A stretch of DNA of 64,000 nt from Orientallactaga sibirica (taxonomy: Eukaryota > Chordata > Mammalia > Rodentia > Dipodidae). The notes beneath the pieces were generated by a model. It was not told where the DNA came from and searched no databases. It saw nothing but the letters and a program-made list of their open reading frames with translations. The stretch lies in assembly GCA_036365145.1 (NCBI GenBank), contig JAEOAD010000001.1, positions 101,529,501-101,593,500 of the forward strand, in the 5' to 3' direction. The position numbers were made by a program, and so were the translations under genes. Every line of letters starts with the position of its first letter. Positions within the stretch are counted from its first letter, which is position 1. Positions 63,076 to 64,000 of this stretch are shown one piece after another.

Positions 63076-63115
63076 TTTTCTCTCTCTCTTTTTCATTCTC
63101 TCTCTCTCATAAGGA
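62850..63115 (+). mobile_element. B2-like SINE, long subtype
   Basis: ACTGGAGAGATGGCTTAGCA head, GTGACGCAAGCACACAATGT and TTCACAAGGGGGTGCATGCG long-subtype segment, long CT tract. The short A-rich tail is nearly lost. Confidence 0.9.
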
Positions 63116-63539
63116 AGGTCTACAACCAACCATGCTTTTGCTTTACAGCTGAATAGGCCTGAGGACATGGCTCTGCCTCTCTGTCTTTGTTACTGCATCC
63201 TGAGCTAGAGTTAATAAGACCCCCGAGATTGGCTCAAAGGGTCCATGATATCATATGCATAAATCATTTATGTTTCACCCACAACCTTGGTATTTTTCCA
63301 CGTTTCCTTGAGGACTTCAAGATAGTTATGCTCCCAGAGGTCAGTAATCATCAGATCGCTGAGCCATATCTTTGTCAATTGTATTTATATTGACTGGTCC
63401 TCCAATTCTTGTGTCTTGGATATCAGAGATAGGAAGACAACTGGAAAGCATGAGTACCATGTCCACCCCCACTCAAACCCAACAGAAGATAACTCATCAT
63501 TGCTCCCATGAAACATCATCCCCATGGGGTATAAAGGGG
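63116..63539. other. No gene recognised
   Basis: Unique-looking sequence. Confidence 0.4.
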
Positions 63540-63962
63540 GCAGTATTGTAGTTTTTATTGCTTTACAACAAACAGTACTAATTTAGAGGCCATAAAAGTT
63601 AATACTGCCAATTTGGCAGGATCTAAGATCACCTACGAGACAAATCCCTGGGCATGTCTGTGAAGGAGTTCCTAGATTAAATTAATTGATATGGGATGAC
63701 CCACCCCAAACGTGGGGCTCACAATTCCATGGGCTGGAGTGCCGGACTAAATGAAAAGGAGAAAGTGAGCTGAGCATCATAATTTCTCTTCTGCTTTCTG
63801 ACTGCAGATATAATGGGATCAGCTGCCTCATGCTCCTGTGGCTATGACTTCCCTGTCATGAAAGACTATTACCTCAAACTGTGAGCCAAAATAAACCCTT
63901 TCTTCCTTCAGTTGCTTTGGTAGGGTGTTTTGTTGTTGCAACAAGATAAATAACTAAGACAA
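63540..63962 (+). repeat. Unclassified rodent interspersed repeat
   Basis: The text GGATCTAAGATCACCTACGA, AATCCCTGGGCATGTCTGTG, GGATGACCCACCCC, GGGCTCACAATTCCATGGGC, GTGAGCCAAAATAAACCCTT and AAGATAAATAACTAAGACA is recognisable as a repeat common in rodent genomes, but I cannot give its family name with confidence. Single copy in this window. Confidence 0.55.
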
Positions 63963-63983
63963 AGGTTTAAAAATAATGCCCCT

Positions 63984-64000
63984 TGGGCCTGGAGAGATGG
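63984..64000 (+). mobile_element. B2-like SINE head, cut by the window end
   Basis: GGGCCTGGAGAGATGG is the start of another B2-like SINE that continues beyond the window. Confidence 0.8.

Overview
The window is vertebrate nuclear DNA and almost certainly comes from a rodent. The strongest clue is the repeat content. A B2-like tRNA-derived SINE (head reading like GGCTGGAGAGATGGCTTAGC, then a CT-rich tract and an AAATAAATAAA tail) occurs more than a dozen times. B1 elements occur about a dozen times and share an unusual right half (GACTACATAGTGAATTCCAG, then GAGACCCTACCTTGAAAAA). From memory this SINE/B1 combination fits a dipodoid rodent, most likely a jerboa such as Jaculus. Rodent is near certain; jerboa is an inference.

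I find no intact host protein-coding gene, no tRNA gene and no CRISPR-like structure. The long open frames are retroelement remnants, microsatellite read-through or chance. The window reads as intergenic or deep-intronic DNA that has accumulated insertions. Two weak host candidates are recorded: a possible terminal exon on the minus strand near 44.0-44.27 kb, and a CpG-richer patch at 45.84-46.63 kb with two CTCF-like motifs. A 5S rRNA-like pseudogene lies at 2.28-2.39 kb (minus).

Layout: 0-6.7 kb holds MIR, SINE, L1-tail and 5S-like fragments plus an unclassified repeat present as an inverted pair. 6.7-9.8 kb is a nested stack (L2 > SINE > L1 > SINE). 10.2-10.5 kb is a perfect 35-bp x 7 minisatellite born inside an older repeat. 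14.1-17.5 kb is an L2 split by an L1 that keeps 5' UTR monomers; the L1 is internally deleted and carries a solo class II LTR. 19.9-22.3 kb has two solo MaLR-type LTRs; 22.4-23.7 kb has local duplications. 24-26.7 kb is AT-rich and repeat-poor. 26.77-30.93 kb is a defective betaretrovirus-like provirus. 31-37.9 kb has B1/B4/MIR and a minus-strand MaLR LTR. 37.9-43.2 kb is a broken L1 interrupted by three SINEs and a complete MaLR-type LTR retrotransposon (LTRs 391 bp each). 43.2-53.5 kb has B1, MIR and three copies of a second L1-like 3' end. 53.5-55.2 kb is another L1 with target-site duplications. 55-64 kb carries L2, a solo LTR, SINEs, B1 and an unclassified repeat.

The sequence elements do not form a pathway. 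What can be read is an insertion history, because many elements keep target-site duplications (TSDs) that give relative ages. Coordinates of old repeats (MIR, L2) are approximate since they were recognised by eye; RepeatMasker with a dipodoid library and a BLAST against jerboa and mouse would settle identities.
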